This document shows positions 7,759-16,231 of a DNA stretch of 64,000 nt, one piece after another. Below the pieces are notes generated by a model. The model did no database searches, had not been told where the DNA came from, and was given only the letters and a program-made list of their open reading frames with translations. The DNA comes from Rhizobiales bacterium 62-17. GTDB lineage: Bacteria; Pseudomonadota; Alphaproteobacteria; Rhizobiales; Beijerinckiaceae. Made by a program: the position numbers and the translations under genes. The DNA lies in the NCBI GenBank assembly GCA_001898965.1, contig MKVW01000001.1, positions 183,635 through 247,634 of the forward strand, written 5' to 3'. Positions within the stretch are counted from its first letter, which is position 1, and every line of letters starts with the position of its first letter.

Positions 7759-8533
7759 ATCGGGCATCGAGCTGGGTCTGCATTTCCTGGCTGAAGCGCT
7801 GAATGCGATTGGCATTGGCGCCGAAATCGTGCCGGCCGGCGCGAGAAGCGGAGCGGATGTCGATGCGCGTTTGCGCGGCGAGCGGGCGGATGCGCACGGT
7901 GATGTCATCGGGCAGTCCCATGATGATCGAGCGGTCGACCGCATCGACGCGGCCGATGCCAGCGCGCCCGCCGGGCGGAATCTGATCGACCACCTGCCAG
8001 CCGAGCGCCGCCGCCGCGCGCAGGACGAGCTGGTAAACCTCCTCCGGCTCGAGATCGATGTTGATCGGCTGCACGGTGGGATAGGCGCGCCGCTGCTCCA
8101 GGCGCTGTTCTGGCGGCACTTCGGGCGGAATGAAACCATTGCGTCCGCGCAAGGCCCGCGCCGAGCGGGCAAAGGCCGGCGGATCGTTGATATCGGTCGA
8201 AATATCCTTGATGACCGGCAGCCGTACCGCCTGCACCGCGAGAAATCCCGGATAGGCAAGGACGATCACCGCCAGGAAGACGGCGGCGACGGCGATGCCG
8301 ACACCGCGTTGACCCAGGCGCCAGATGGTGACGGCGGCGGCCCCGGCAAACAGCAAAGCGGTGCAGGCAAGAAAGATGGCCGCGCCCAGGACGGATAGAC
8401 CGGCGGTGGCGTCAGCCGCGCGCGTGCGCACCAGGATGACCGCGATGGCCGCCAGGGCGATGGCGAAAACCGCCAGCCGGCGGGCCCAGATCGCCGAAGC
8501 CGAAATCGGTTCTTCAAGAATGAGCCGCCGCAT
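7757..8533 (-). CDS. DUF1499 family membrane protein
   Basis: A 258-residue protein with three or four predicted membrane helices in the first 100 residues (LAVFAIALAAIAVILV, AAIFLACTALLFAGAAAV, GIAVAAVFLAVIVLAYPGFLA). A C-terminal DUF1499 domain follows (PTVQPINIDLEPEEVYQLVLRAA, GIGRVDAVDRS, IMGLPDDITVRI). The function of DUF1499 is not established. It lies 30 nt after the YkgJ-type gene on the same strand, so it probably belongs to the same transcript as the DUF898-M48-YkgJ genes. Confidence 0.87.
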   Translation of the reverse strand: MRRLILEEPISASAIWARRLAVFAIALAAIAVILVRTRAADATAGLSVLGAAIFLACTALLFAGAAAVTIWRLGQRGVGIAVAAVFLAVIVLAYPGFLAVQAVRLPVIKDISTDINDPPAFARSARALRGRNGFIPPEVPPEQRLEQRRAYPTVQPINIDLEPEEVYQLVLRAAAALGWQVVDQIPPGGRAGIGRVDAVDRSIIMGLPDDITVRIRPLAAQTRIDIRSASRAGRHDFGANANRIQRFSQEMQTQLDAR

Positions 8534-8563
8534 CCGGCCGATCCCTATGGCAACGCCCGCCGC

Positions 8564-9100
8564 TCAGGCCGCATTCCGGTGCACCGTGGCTGTGAAAACA
8601 GGGCCGGCAGGGCCGGCTTGACGCGACACAGCAATGCGATCCAGCGGGCCAACGGCGCCAAGATCGCGCTCGCCATCGGGCAGCAGCGCGAGGCAGCGCT
8701 CGCCGATGCGCACGAAGACGAAGCGGCCCTGCGCCGCGCCATCGAGAATCCAGCGATGGATGACGGCGAAATAGGGCGGCCGGCGCCAGGCATTCGCGAA
8801 GTTCGGATCGACGGCGATCAAGAGATTGCCGCCCTCGGTCATCTGCGAGATGACGAATTTCGACCGCTCGGGCTTCCATTCGTCGCCCATATGCTCATCC
8901 TGCAGCCATTTGCACAGGAAGGTGCGGCAGGTCTGCGGGCGTTGATCGTAGATCGAACAGCCGACACCGGGCTTGACGTGGCTGCACCAGCGGCCGGCCG
9001 GCTTGGCGAAGTCGGTGATGTAGAGAACCTTGCAGCACATGGTGCAGGTGCCGCAGGCGCGGCCGGATACGATCATCTCGGGGTCGTTGTCGTTGCTCAT
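8564..9100 (-). CDS. YkgJ-type cysteine cluster protein
   Basis: A 178-residue protein of the YkgJ/UPF0153 type, with a Cys cluster thought to bind zinc or an Fe-S centre. It has CGTCTMCC (CxxCxxCC) near residue 18, then WCSHVKPGVGCSIYDQRPQTCRTFLCKW with four further cysteines. The rest is beta-rich without membrane segments. The ATG at 9100 overlaps the stop of the M48 gene (ATGA); a longer frame upstream begins with a low-complexity basic stretch and is not used. A second cysteine-cluster protein of the YcgN type lies at 61407. Biochemical function is unknown. Confidence 0.87.
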   Translation of the reverse strand: MSNDNDPEMIVSGRACGTCTMCCKVLYITDFAKPAGRWCSHVKPGVGCSIYDQRPQTCRTFLCKWLQDEHMGDEWKPERSKFVISQMTEGGNLLIAVDPNFANAWRRPPYFAVIHRWILDGAAQGRFVFVRIGERCLALLPDGERDLGAVGPLDRIAVSRQAGPAGPVFTATVHRNAA

Positions 9101-10203
9101 TTCTTGTCGTTCGTCTTGTCGCTTGGTTTGGCGGGGCCGCAAATCTGCTTCAGGCTTTGCCACTCTGCCTCGCTGAGGATCGGCGGTCCAGCCGTCGCGG
9201 GGGCGGCGGCTGCCATCCGCTGCAGCCGTTCTTCCGACAAAGGATGGCTGGCGACAAGGTTCATCAGGCCTTTGTCCTCCGGCCCCGTCACCCGCAACAG
9301 CAGTTCGCCCAGGGGTTTGGGGGAGCGGCCGAGGCTTTGCAGCACTTCGATGGCCAGCCCATCGGCATTTCGCTCGGCGTCGCGCGTGTAGGAGGCATTG
9401 GTCAGCGTTTTGGCCGCATAGATCGCCGCGCCCGAGCCCGTGACGTCGCCGAACAGCAGGCCGAGCAGGAAGGACGTGCCGCCGGCCTGGATGAGGATCC
9501 GCATGCTGTCGCGATGTTTCACATGGCCGAGCTCATGCGCCAGCACGCCGGCGACCTCGTCGGGACTTTGGGCTTTGTCGAGCAGGCCGCGAAACAGATA
9601 GACCTTGCCGCCCGGCAGAGCGATGGCGTTGGGGATGTTCGAGCGCACCACGCTGGCGCGCACCGCCACGGGCAGATTGGCCGGCGCCACGATCTTGCCG
9701 ATCAGTTTGCGGAAGGCCGCTGTGCCGTCGGGGGTGTCGCAGGCCGTCGTGTTGAAGATCGTGGCGACCTGTTTGTCCGTCGCCTCGCCGAGGTAATTTT
9801 CAAACGACAGCGGCACCAACGGCGTCAGCTTCTCGGCCGCGTAGGGAATGCCGTAGAGCCCGGTGAGGATGAGCGATCCGGCGGCGGCGAGCGACCAGAG
9901 GATGATCCGGCCGGTGGCCGTTCGCGAGGTGGTGTCCTCGACATCGAGACGCGGACAGGCCTTGCGTACCTGCGCCGCGAACATATCGTCGGGCATGATC
10001 AGACGCGCCAGTTCTGCCCCGTTCAAGGTGCGCAGGCGAAAGCTGCCGTCCGACGAGTCGGCCCGGCGCACCCATTCATAAGGCCAGCCGGCCAGGACAC
10101 GGCCGTACTCGACGATTTCGAGTGTCGGCCCAAGCCGCACGACCACCTTGTGCGGCTTGTTCGACAGTCCGTCGTAGAATGTGCCGGAGCCTTCCATGGC
10201 CAT
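9097..10203 (-). CDS. M48 family zinc metallopeptidase
   Basis: A 368-residue membrane-linked zinc protease. The catalytic motif is VLAHELGHVKHRD, and the third zinc ligand is the Glu in RDAERNADGLA. About 100 residues precede a single membrane helix (IILWSLAAAGSLILTGLYGI), so it is not HtpX, which has several helices flanking the domain. It ends with PILSEAEWQSLKQICG. The start at 10203 overlaps the stop of the DUF898 gene (TAATG), and its stop overlaps the YkgJ start. M48 proteases often follow DUF898/YjgN membrane proteins, and the tight overlap suggests the three act together in the envelope. Confidence 0.92.
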   Translation of the reverse strand: MAMEGSGTFYDGLSNKPHKVVVRLGPTLEIVEYGRVLAGWPYEWVRRADSSDGSFRLRTLNGAELARLIMPDDMFAAQVRKACPRLDVEDTTSRTATGRIILWSLAAAGSLILTGLYGIPYAAEKLTPLVPLSFENYLGEATDKQVATIFNTTACDTPDGTAAFRKLIGKIVAPANLPVAVRASVVRSNIPNAIALPGGKVYLFRGLLDKAQSPDEVAGVLAHELGHVKHRDSMRILIQAGGTSFLLGLLFGDVTGSGAAIYAAKTLTNASYTRDAERNADGLAIEVLQSLGRSPKPLGELLLRVTGPEDKGLMNLVASHPLSEERLQRMAAAAPATAGPPILSEAEWQSLKQICGPAKPSDKTNDKK

Positions 10204-11459
10204 TAGAATCCACCAACATCCAGGCTGTCGGCAAGCCCCTCGCCAAGGGCACTCGTCGCGTCGCCGCGCTGGATCACGCCTTCGAGGGAGGCGACGTTCT
10301 CGACGGTGAGGGATTCGACGATGATGCGCCACAGTTCATGCATGGTGAAGAAACGTTGCACCACGCCGAAAGACATCAAAATCAACAAGTAGAGGATGAC
10401 CGCGACGACCAGCACGGCAATGTGGAAAATGCCGGGCGACTTCATCCGCGCCGAGGTTTCGCTCAAGAGAAGCTTGAGGTCGCCCAGACCCAGATGCACG
10501 ATCAAGGCGAGGATCGCGCCGATCACGATCCAGCCGATGAGCAGCAGCAGCACCCAGCCGATGATCCGCAGATAGAGTTTCAGCAATTGTCCGCCGCGCA
10601 GCGTCGAATGCAGCGAGACATTGCCGAGGCGCACACCCTGTGCCCACCAGCGCCATTCGATGGCGCGGAAATAGGGATAGGCGATGGCTGAGGCGAGAAG
10701 CCAGAGCGAGACCGCCGCACCCAGCGCGATGGAAGCCGCGCGCGGGACTTCCTTGCCTTCCAGTCTGATCCAATCGAAGCTCGCGGCGACGGCCCCAAGC
10801 GCGAGCAGCCCACCGACGGTGAGCAACCATAAACCAAAGCCGCGTTTGAAAAACTGGCCGCCGCGTCCTTCGAAAGCCCCGGGCGCATCGCCATAATAGG
10901 TGTTGCGCATCTTGAAGCTTTCGCGCCAGCGCGCATACCACGGATAAACGAGCCCCAAAGACAGCACGACGAGGATCTGCCAGCCAAAGGCGCGCAGCGC
11001 ATAGGCCCAGCCCGAGCCTGTCATCCAGAAACGCACGCCGCGCCAGATGGTGCGCGACAAGCGATAGCGCCGCGCCCGGTAAAGCGCGAACTGTCCGAAC
11101 AGGAACATGAACAGGATGAGCAGCAGCGACGAGAAAGCGCGTAGATTCTCCAGCCAGATGCCGATGAGGAAGACGGCCAGATAGATCGGCACCAGAATGG
11201 CGAGAGCGATCAGAAAGCCGACCAGCAATTCGCGGCCACGGCCGGTATATTCGAAATTCTCCCCGTTCAACGTCGTGCGCGACCATAGATGGCGGCGCAG
11301 GTCGGTGGTCAGCCAAAAGCGATAAAAGCCGAAGGTCACGATCTGCAAAAGTGCGCCGCGCACGAGCAGATGCAGGAAGCGGCCGCCGTTGCGAATAAAG
11401 CCAATACGATCGCCGGGCCGTGGTGAGGGCCCGTTCGTTGAAATCACTTGATCAGTCAT
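10203..11459 (-). CDS. DUF898 (YjgN) family membrane protein
   Basis: A 418-residue polytopic membrane protein of the DUF898/YjgN family. It has repeated Phe/Tyr/Trp-rich blocks typical of the family: TFGFYRFWLTTDLRRHLW, RYRLSRTIWRGVRFWM, SLGLVYPWYARWRESF and FKRGFGLWLLTVGG. At least six to eight hydrophobic segments are visible. Function is unknown. The ATG at 11459 (MTDQVIS) has a GGCAGCAGG-type Shine-Dalgarno and is preferred over an in-frame ATG at 11498, which would add MFFYSYKRQQAGF. It is the first gene of the coupled DUF898-M48-YkgJ set and lies 68 nt downstream of the radical SAM gene. Confidence 0.88.
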   Translation of the reverse strand: MTDQVISTNGPSPRPGDRIGFIRNGGRFLHLLVRGALLQIVTFGFYRFWLTTDLRRHLWSRTTLNGENFEYTGRGRELLVGFLIALAILVPIYLAVFLIGIWLENLRAFSSLLLILFMFLFGQFALYRARRYRLSRTIWRGVRFWMTGSGWAYALRAFGWQILVVLSLGLVYPWYARWRESFKMRNTYYGDAPGAFEGRGGQFFKRGFGLWLLTVGGLLALGAVAASFDWIRLEGKEVPRAASIALGAAVSLWLLASAIAYPYFRAIEWRWWAQGVRLGNVSLHSTLRGGQLLKLYLRIIGWVLLLLIGWIVIGAILALIVHLGLGDLKLLLSETSARMKSPGIFHIAVLVVAVILYLLILMSFGVVQRFFTMHELWRIIVESLTVENVASLEGVIQRGDATSALGEGLADSLDVGGF

Positions 11460-11527
11460 AAACCCAGCCTGCTGCCTTTTGTATGAATAAAAAAACATTC
11501 AGCAATGAATCAAAGAAGCGGCTTCGC

Positions 11528-13144
11528 TCAGACAGGAGCCAGGGCTGGCGTGCGTGTCGCGAGAGGCGGTTGCCAGCGGCCGGATTCGATGGCCTCGATC
11601 TGCCGTTCGGTTTCGCCGATCCAGAATCGGCTGAGCGGCGCAAGATACAGATAGAACACCACCATGACCATGATGTTACGGACGGCGTTCGGATTGCGGA
11701 TCAAACACTCGACGATCAGCTTCCAGACCGGCCAGCGCATATCGGGCCGATGCAGTGTGACCTCCCACATGATCCTGAAAAAGCGGTCGATTTCCCGCAA
11801 TGAATCGCGGATCGCGATCCAGGCCGGCAATTTCACCCGCTGCATCGGCAAAACGGCGCGGCGCAGCCGGCCGAAATAAGCCTTCGGTTCATAGAGGCGG
11901 CGCAGGACACCGGCGAAGTCGCGCAGGATGTCGGCGCGCGGCCGCAGCGTGTCGAAATTCAACCCTGACAAAGCAAAGTCGCCTTGCCGGCTGTCGAGAT
12001 CGTGGCCGGTTTCCGGATGCAGACGGCCTTCCTTGGTCAGCCGTCGCGTCAACTGAGTGCCGGGCAGGGCATAAAGCAGCCCCAGCATGCCCATCGGCAG
12101 CGCTGCGTCCTCAACGCATTGGATGATGCCGTCGGCGACCCCTTGCTTTTCGGAATCGAAGCCGACGATGAAGCCTGGAAACAGGATCATGCCGTGCGCG
12201 TAGATCTTGTGCACGCTCTCGTAGATCTCGTGCTTGATATTCTGCTTCTTCGCCGTCTGAACGAGGGTTTCGGGATCGGGACTTTCGATGCCGACGAAGA
12301 AGCCGAAGAAATTCGCGTCGCGCATCATCGTCATCAAAGCAGGATCGTCGGCGATGTTGAGCGAAGCTTCGGTCGAGAAAGTGAATGGATAACGGCGCCG
12401 CTTCTGCCAGGCGATGAGATGCGGCAGGAAAAGTTTCACTGCCTTTTTGTTGCCGATCAGATTGTCATCGACGAAATCGAGATGGCCGCGATAGCCAAGC
12501 TCGTAAAGCCGGTCGAGTTCGGCCAACATCTGATCGTTCGTCTTGGCGCGTGGATTGCGGCCGTAGAGTTCGATGATGTCGCAGAATTCGCAGGTAAACG
12601 GGCAGCCGCGCGAGAATTGCAGGCCGATATAAAGATAGTCCTTGAACTTCAAGAGATCGAAGCGCGGGATCGGCGTCTTCGTCACGTTGACCTGGAAGCG
12701 CGGGGCTGTGAAGCGGCCGTGCCGTTCGCCGCGTTCCCATGCGGCAATGAAATCGACGATGATGTCTTCGACTTCGCCGAGCACCTGGAAGTCGGCGCGA
12801 TCGTAGATATGCGGGCTTGAGGTGGCGTCCGGGCCGCCGACGACGACAGGCAGATTGCGCGCACGGCAACGCTCGATCAGGGCGAGGGCATCGTTCTGTT
12901 GCGAGAGCATGCCTCCGGTCATCACCATGTCGGGCCAGTCGAGATCGTGCTCTTCCAGCGCTTCAGTGTTGCGATTGATGAGGCGGATGTCCCATTCGGC
13001 CGGCAGCAAGGCGGCAAGGGTGATCATGCCGAGGGGCGCAGCCGGATATTTGGCGCCGAGCACTTCAACCGCGCCCTCGTAACTCCAGAAGGAGTGCGGA
13101 TTGAAGCGCGGGAAAATCATCAGCACGCGAATGCGTCGGCTCAT
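11528..13144 (-). CDS. B12-binding domain radical SAM protein with DUF4070
   Basis: A 538-residue enzyme. Residues 1-150 form a cobalamin-binding-like Rossmann domain (PAAPLGMITLAALLP, VVVGGPDATSSP). The radical SAM centre is RGCPFTCEFCDI (CxxxCxxC, near residue 188), followed by DFVDDNLIGNKK and GFFVGIESPD. The C-terminal part is DUF4070. The nearest well-known relatives are the hopanoid C-2 methylase HpnP and unnamed alphaproteobacterial paralogues. No other hopanoid biosynthesis gene is adjacent, so HpnP itself is not claimed. GGAGG lies 7 nt before the ATG at 13144 and partly follows a hairpin that could hide it. Confidence 0.9.
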   Translation of the reverse strand: MSRRIRVLMIFPRFNPHSFWSYEGAVEVLGAKYPAAPLGMITLAALLPAEWDIRLINRNTEALEEHDLDWPDMVMTGGMLSQQNDALALIERCRARNLPVVVGGPDATSSPHIYDRADFQVLGEVEDIIVDFIAAWERGERHGRFTAPRFQVNVTKTPIPRFDLLKFKDYLYIGLQFSRGCPFTCEFCDIIELYGRNPRAKTNDQMLAELDRLYELGYRGHLDFVDDNLIGNKKAVKLFLPHLIAWQKRRRYPFTFSTEASLNIADDPALMTMMRDANFFGFFVGIESPDPETLVQTAKKQNIKHEIYESVHKIYAHGMILFPGFIVGFDSEKQGVADGIIQCVEDAALPMGMLGLLYALPGTQLTRRLTKEGRLHPETGHDLDSRQGDFALSGLNFDTLRPRADILRDFAGVLRRLYEPKAYFGRLRRAVLPMQRVKLPAWIAIRDSLREIDRFFRIMWEVTLHRPDMRWPVWKLIVECLIRNPNAVRNIMVMVVFYLYLAPLSRFWIGETERQIEAIESGRWQPPLATRTPALAPV

Positions 13145-13152
13145 GATGCCTC

Positions 13153-13180
13153 CATTGCCAGTCGCATTGCTTTGGCAATG
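13153..13180 (-). promoter_or_regulatory. Leader hairpin of the radical SAM gene
   Basis: The 8-bp arms CATTGCCA (13153-13160) and TGGCAATG (13173-13180) flank a 12-nt spacer. In the mRNA (minus strand) the second arm ends just before the GGAGG Shine-Dalgarno of the radical SAM gene, so the structure could tune ribosome access or serve as an operator. Confidence 0.45.
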
Positions 13181-13249
13181 CGGCTGTACCTTGAGAAGGC
13201 CATCATGCCCTTGAAGGTGCTGCGGCGCAACCTAAGGGTGTCCCGGGCT

Positions 13250-14878
13250 TTAAACTGCCGTGGGCAGCCGATAATCGACAAACTGCTCGCGCAGCCGCAC
13301 TTTATTGATTTTTCCCGTCGCCGTATGGGGGATTTCGCTGACGATCTGCACGTCGTCGGGCAGCCACCATTTGGCAATTCGGCTGGATAGAAAGGCGAGC
13401 AGGTCCGCCTTATCGACCGTCCGTTCGGGCTTCTGTACCACCACCAGCAGGGGCCGCTCGTCCCACTTCGGATGGCGGATGCCGATGACGGCGGCCTCCG
13501 CCACGTCGGGATGGCCGCAGGCGATATTTTCCAGATCGATCGACGAAATCCATTCGCCGCCTGATTTGATCACGTCTTTCGAGCGGTCGGTGATGGCCAT
13601 GTAGCCGTGGCTATCGATGGTGGCGACATCGCCGGTATCGAAAAAGCCTTCTTCGTCGAGGACATTGCCTTCGCCCCGATAATAGGCCTTCACCACCGCC
13701 GGTCCTGCGACTTTCAGACGGCCGAACGTTTTGCCGTCCCATGGCAGTTCCTTGCCGTCGTCATCGGTGATCTTCATTTCGATCAAGAACGGCGTGAAGC
13801 CTTGTTTGACCTTGAGGTCGTAAAGCGCTTCGCCTTGAAGTCCGCTGACCGCGGGTTTGACCGAGCAAACCGTGCCGAGCGGGCTCATTTCGGTCATGCC
13901 CCAGGCGTGGATCACTTCGACGCCATAGCGTTTCTCGAAGGCCTCGATCATCGCGCGCGGCGCCGCAGAGCCACCGACGATCAAGCGCTTCAAAGTGGAA
14001 AAGGTCTTCTGTTCCTTCTCGATATATTGCAGCAGCATGGCCCAGACGGTCGGCACACCGGCCGTGCACGTCACCTGCTCGGCTTCCAGAAGTTCGTAGA
14101 CCGAGGCACCATCGAGCTTCGGTCCCGGCATCACCATTTTTGCGCCCGCCATCGGCGCCGAAAAAGCGATCGACCAGGAATTGGCATGGAACAAGGGCAC
14201 GATCGGCAGAATGGACGTGTTGGCGCTGATCGCCAGGCAGTCGATCTGACTGGCGGCGAGTGCATGCAGCACGTTGGAGCGATGCGAATAGAGCACGCCC
14301 TTGGGATCACCCGTCGTGCCTGACGTGTAGCAGAGGCCGGCAGCCGAGCGTTCGTCGAGCTCAAGCCAACGGAAATCGCCGTCGACCTCGGCGATCCAAT
14401 CCTCATAGGCGACGGCATTCTTCAGCGTCGTCTTAGGCATATGCGCGGCATCGGTCAGGACAATGTAACGTTCGACCGATGGCAGGCGTGAGGCGATTGC
14501 TTCGAGCAGGGGCACGAAGGTCAGGTCGACCAGAACCATGCGGTCTTCCGCATGGTTGACGATCCAGACGATCTGCTCGGGAAACAGGCGGGGGTTAACC
14601 GTGTGGTAGATCGCGCCGGCGCCGGTGATCCCATACCAGGATTCGAGATGGCGGGCGGTGTTCCAGGCCAGTGTTGCAATGCGGTCTCCGGCGCGGATGC
14701 CCTGCCGGCTCAGGCGCTGCGCCACTTTCAGGGCGCGGGACCGGATGGTGGCGTAGTCGGTGCGCGTGATCGGTCCTTCGACGGAGCGCGTCACGACCTC
14801 CCGCGTGCCATGCTGTTTCGCCGCATGATCAATGATCTTTGGAATCAGCAGCGGCCAGTCTTGCATGAGGCCCAGCAT
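13250..14878 (-). CDS. Acyl-CoA synthetase (AMP-forming; 3-(methylthio)propionyl-CoA ligase/AlkK-like)
   Basis: A 542-residue ANL-superfamily ligase that activates a carboxylic acid through an acyl-adenylate to acyl-CoA. The signatures are complete: YTSGTTGDPKGVLYSH (P-loop, near residue 187), HAWGMTEMSPLG, FDTGDVATID and the C-terminal TATGKINKVRLRE with the catalytic Lys. The start MLGLMQDWPLLIPKIIDHAA is typical of alphaproteobacterial proteins annotated as medium/long-chain acyl-CoA ligases or DmdB, the 3-(methylthio)propionyl-CoA ligase; the true acid is not decided by sequence. It has its own promoter region upstream and lies 105 nt before the radical SAM gene. Confidence 0.9.
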   Translation of the reverse strand: MLGLMQDWPLLIPKIIDHAAKQHGTREVVTRSVEGPITRTDYATIRSRALKVAQRLSRQGIRAGDRIATLAWNTARHLESWYGITGAGAIYHTVNPRLFPEQIVWIVNHAEDRMVLVDLTFVPLLEAIASRLPSVERYIVLTDAAHMPKTTLKNAVAYEDWIAEVDGDFRWLELDERSAAGLCYTSGTTGDPKGVLYSHRSNVLHALAASQIDCLAISANTSILPIVPLFHANSWSIAFSAPMAGAKMVMPGPKLDGASVYELLEAEQVTCTAGVPTVWAMLLQYIEKEQKTFSTLKRLIVGGSAAPRAMIEAFEKRYGVEVIHAWGMTEMSPLGTVCSVKPAVSGLQGEALYDLKVKQGFTPFLIEMKITDDDGKELPWDGKTFGRLKVAGPAVVKAYYRGEGNVLDEEGFFDTGDVATIDSHGYMAITDRSKDVIKSGGEWISSIDLENIACGHPDVAEAAVIGIRHPKWDERPLLVVVQKPERTVDKADLLAFLSSRIAKWWLPDDVQIVSEIPHTATGKINKVRLREQFVDYRLPTAV

Positions 14879-14956
14879 GGATATTCCCTCCCTCTCAATC
14901 CCTCTCCGCCAATAGGTTAGCGGATTTTCAGTATGCGAAAAGATCGAATTGCCAAG

Positions 14957-15101
14957 AAATCCGATCTTGGAAAATGCGACCTTGGTTGCAACCGATCAGG
15001 GGGGAGCGACGTTAAAGAAATCGGATTTGCGTCGGCGGCGGGCCTGGGTCAGGATTGGGGCGGGCAAGACACGATCGATATACGATCGACATCACGACCG
15101 A
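14957..15101. promoter_or_regulatory. Divergent intergenic region with inverted and helically phased repeats
   Basis: This stretch separates the acyl-CoA ligase (minus) from the RidA-like gene (plus). AAATCCGAT (14957-14965) is complementary to ATCGGATTT (15020-15028). Between them is the perfect palindrome GGTTGCAACC (14984-14993). Three ACGAYCGA boxes then start at 15071, 15082 and 15094, about one helical turn apart and just upstream of the RidA-like start. It is probably a two-way control region; the regulator is unknown. Confidence 0.4.
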
Positions 15102-15139
15102 AGACGCGATCTGCAGACACATTCGCATGAGGAACGCGC

Positions 15140-15820
15140 ATGATCTCCCGGGTCTGGGTTTTGCACGAGGGGCGGGAGCTCCTGAAAGTGTCGGTTAACG
15201 GCGTCGCCAACGGCGACATCGAAGGGGAAAGCCGTGAGGCGATGGAAAGCGCGCTCTCGGCTCTGATCGAGGCTGGATTTCACGATGATCATATCGTGCG
15301 CAGCCGGCTCTATGCGCGCGACGCGGAAGCACGCCAACTCGCCAGCAACGCGCGGCTCAGCATGCTGGGCGGCCATCGTCGCGCCGCCAGCTCGAGCTAT
15401 ATCGATCCGGAACGGCTGCCGATGGGTTCCAGCATCGCGGTCGATCTGGTGGCGCAGCGCGTACATCGGCCCGAGGTCTCCAAACAGGTCGCCGAATATG
15501 ATCCGATCATCGCACCGCCGATGTATGTGGCGCTCGATGGCATGGTGTTCTTCTCCGGCAATACCGACACGTCACCTGAATTCGAACAGCAGTTGGAAAA
15601 CATCCGGGCGAAGATCGATGCCTGTCTGACGGCGGCGGGCACGGACTGGAGCCGCCTGTTCGATTTCACTGCCCATGTCTCCAAGACCATCGGACCGCGC
15701 CGCGCTGCACGCGGCCTCGCTACGTATTTTCCCGAGGTGGCGAGCGTGACGATCTCCAGCGTGATCGGCTATTCGGCGCCGGAAAAATTGGTTGAGATCG
15801 AAGTCGCGGCCAGTGTTTGA
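15140..15820 (+). CDS. RidA (YjgF/UK114) family protein, tandem domain
   Basis: A 226-residue protein that appears to hold two RidA-like halves. The first half has a degenerate core ending in PMGSSIAVDLVAQR. The second has MYVALDGMVFFSGNT, EQQLENIRAKIDACLTAAG and the family-like end VTISSVIGYSAPEKLVEIEVA. RidA proteins hydrolyse reactive enamine/imine intermediates, and the second half lacks an obvious match to the catalytic Arg motif, so activity is uncertain. The ATG at 15140 follows GAGGAACGCGC. It stands alone between the acyl-CoA ligase and the ABC transporter genes. Confidence 0.75.
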   Translation: MISRVWVLHEGRELLKVSVNGVANGDIEGESREAMESALSALIEAGFHDDHIVRSRLYARDAEARQLASNARLSMLGGHRRAASSSYIDPERLPMGSSIAVDLVAQRVHRPEVSKQVAEYDPIIAPPMYVALDGMVFFSGNTDTSPEFEQQLENIRAKIDACLTAAGTDWSRLFDFTAHVSKTIGPRRAARGLATYFPEVASVTISSVIGYSAPEKLVEIEVAASV

Positions 15821-16231
15821 AAGGCTTGGCGCTGAGCTAGCGCAGCCCGGTGCGCCAGACTGGGATACGCGCCCGCCGGGCTGACTTGAATAGGCTTCGA
15901 ACTAAAGGCTCGCTGCATCGCTTGGCGGCACAGTGGCAGAAGTGCCCGTAAATGGCCGCAAATTCTCGCTTGCCACGTGACCTTCGTTCAGCCGTTGAAG
16001 CGAGAGCGGAGAGCGATCGTCGGCTTTGTTGCATGTTCTTAGACTTTGTGGGCAGCGCAAAACCGTCGCAGGGGGCGGATTTTTGCCATCGTTTTGATAA
16101 CGACGGACTTGCGAGCGGACGAAAAGTGTTCAAATGTCCCGGCCGACCAAATGATCGGAGCAACGTCTCCGATCTGGTCGAGGCAAGCGCCCACCTATAG
16201 AACATTTTACAATGCATTCGAGGGGATGAAA
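15821..16231. other. Intergenic region before the ABC transporter operon
   Basis: No supported gene is seen in these 411 nt. A hairpin-capable AGCCCGG/CCGGGCT pair lies near 15845-15883, in a stretch that also recalls a tRNA D-arm (TAGCGCAGCCCGGT) but cannot be folded into a full tRNA. An open frame on the minus strand across 15837-16301 has an implausible Arg-rich composition. The operon promoter probably lies in the AT-richer end, after about 16090. Confidence 0.4.

Noticed and set aside
11528..13144. Naming the radical SAM protein HpnP (hopanoid C-2 methylase)
   Set aside because: B12-binding plus DUF4070 layout is shared by several paralogues, and no diagnostic residue pattern could be verified without alignment.
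15840..15915. tRNA-Pro-like stretch (TAGCGCAGCCCGGT followed by CTTCGAACTAAAG)
   Set aside because: The acceptor stem and T-arm cannot be paired and no CCA-side complement is present, so only a chance or badly degraded match remains.
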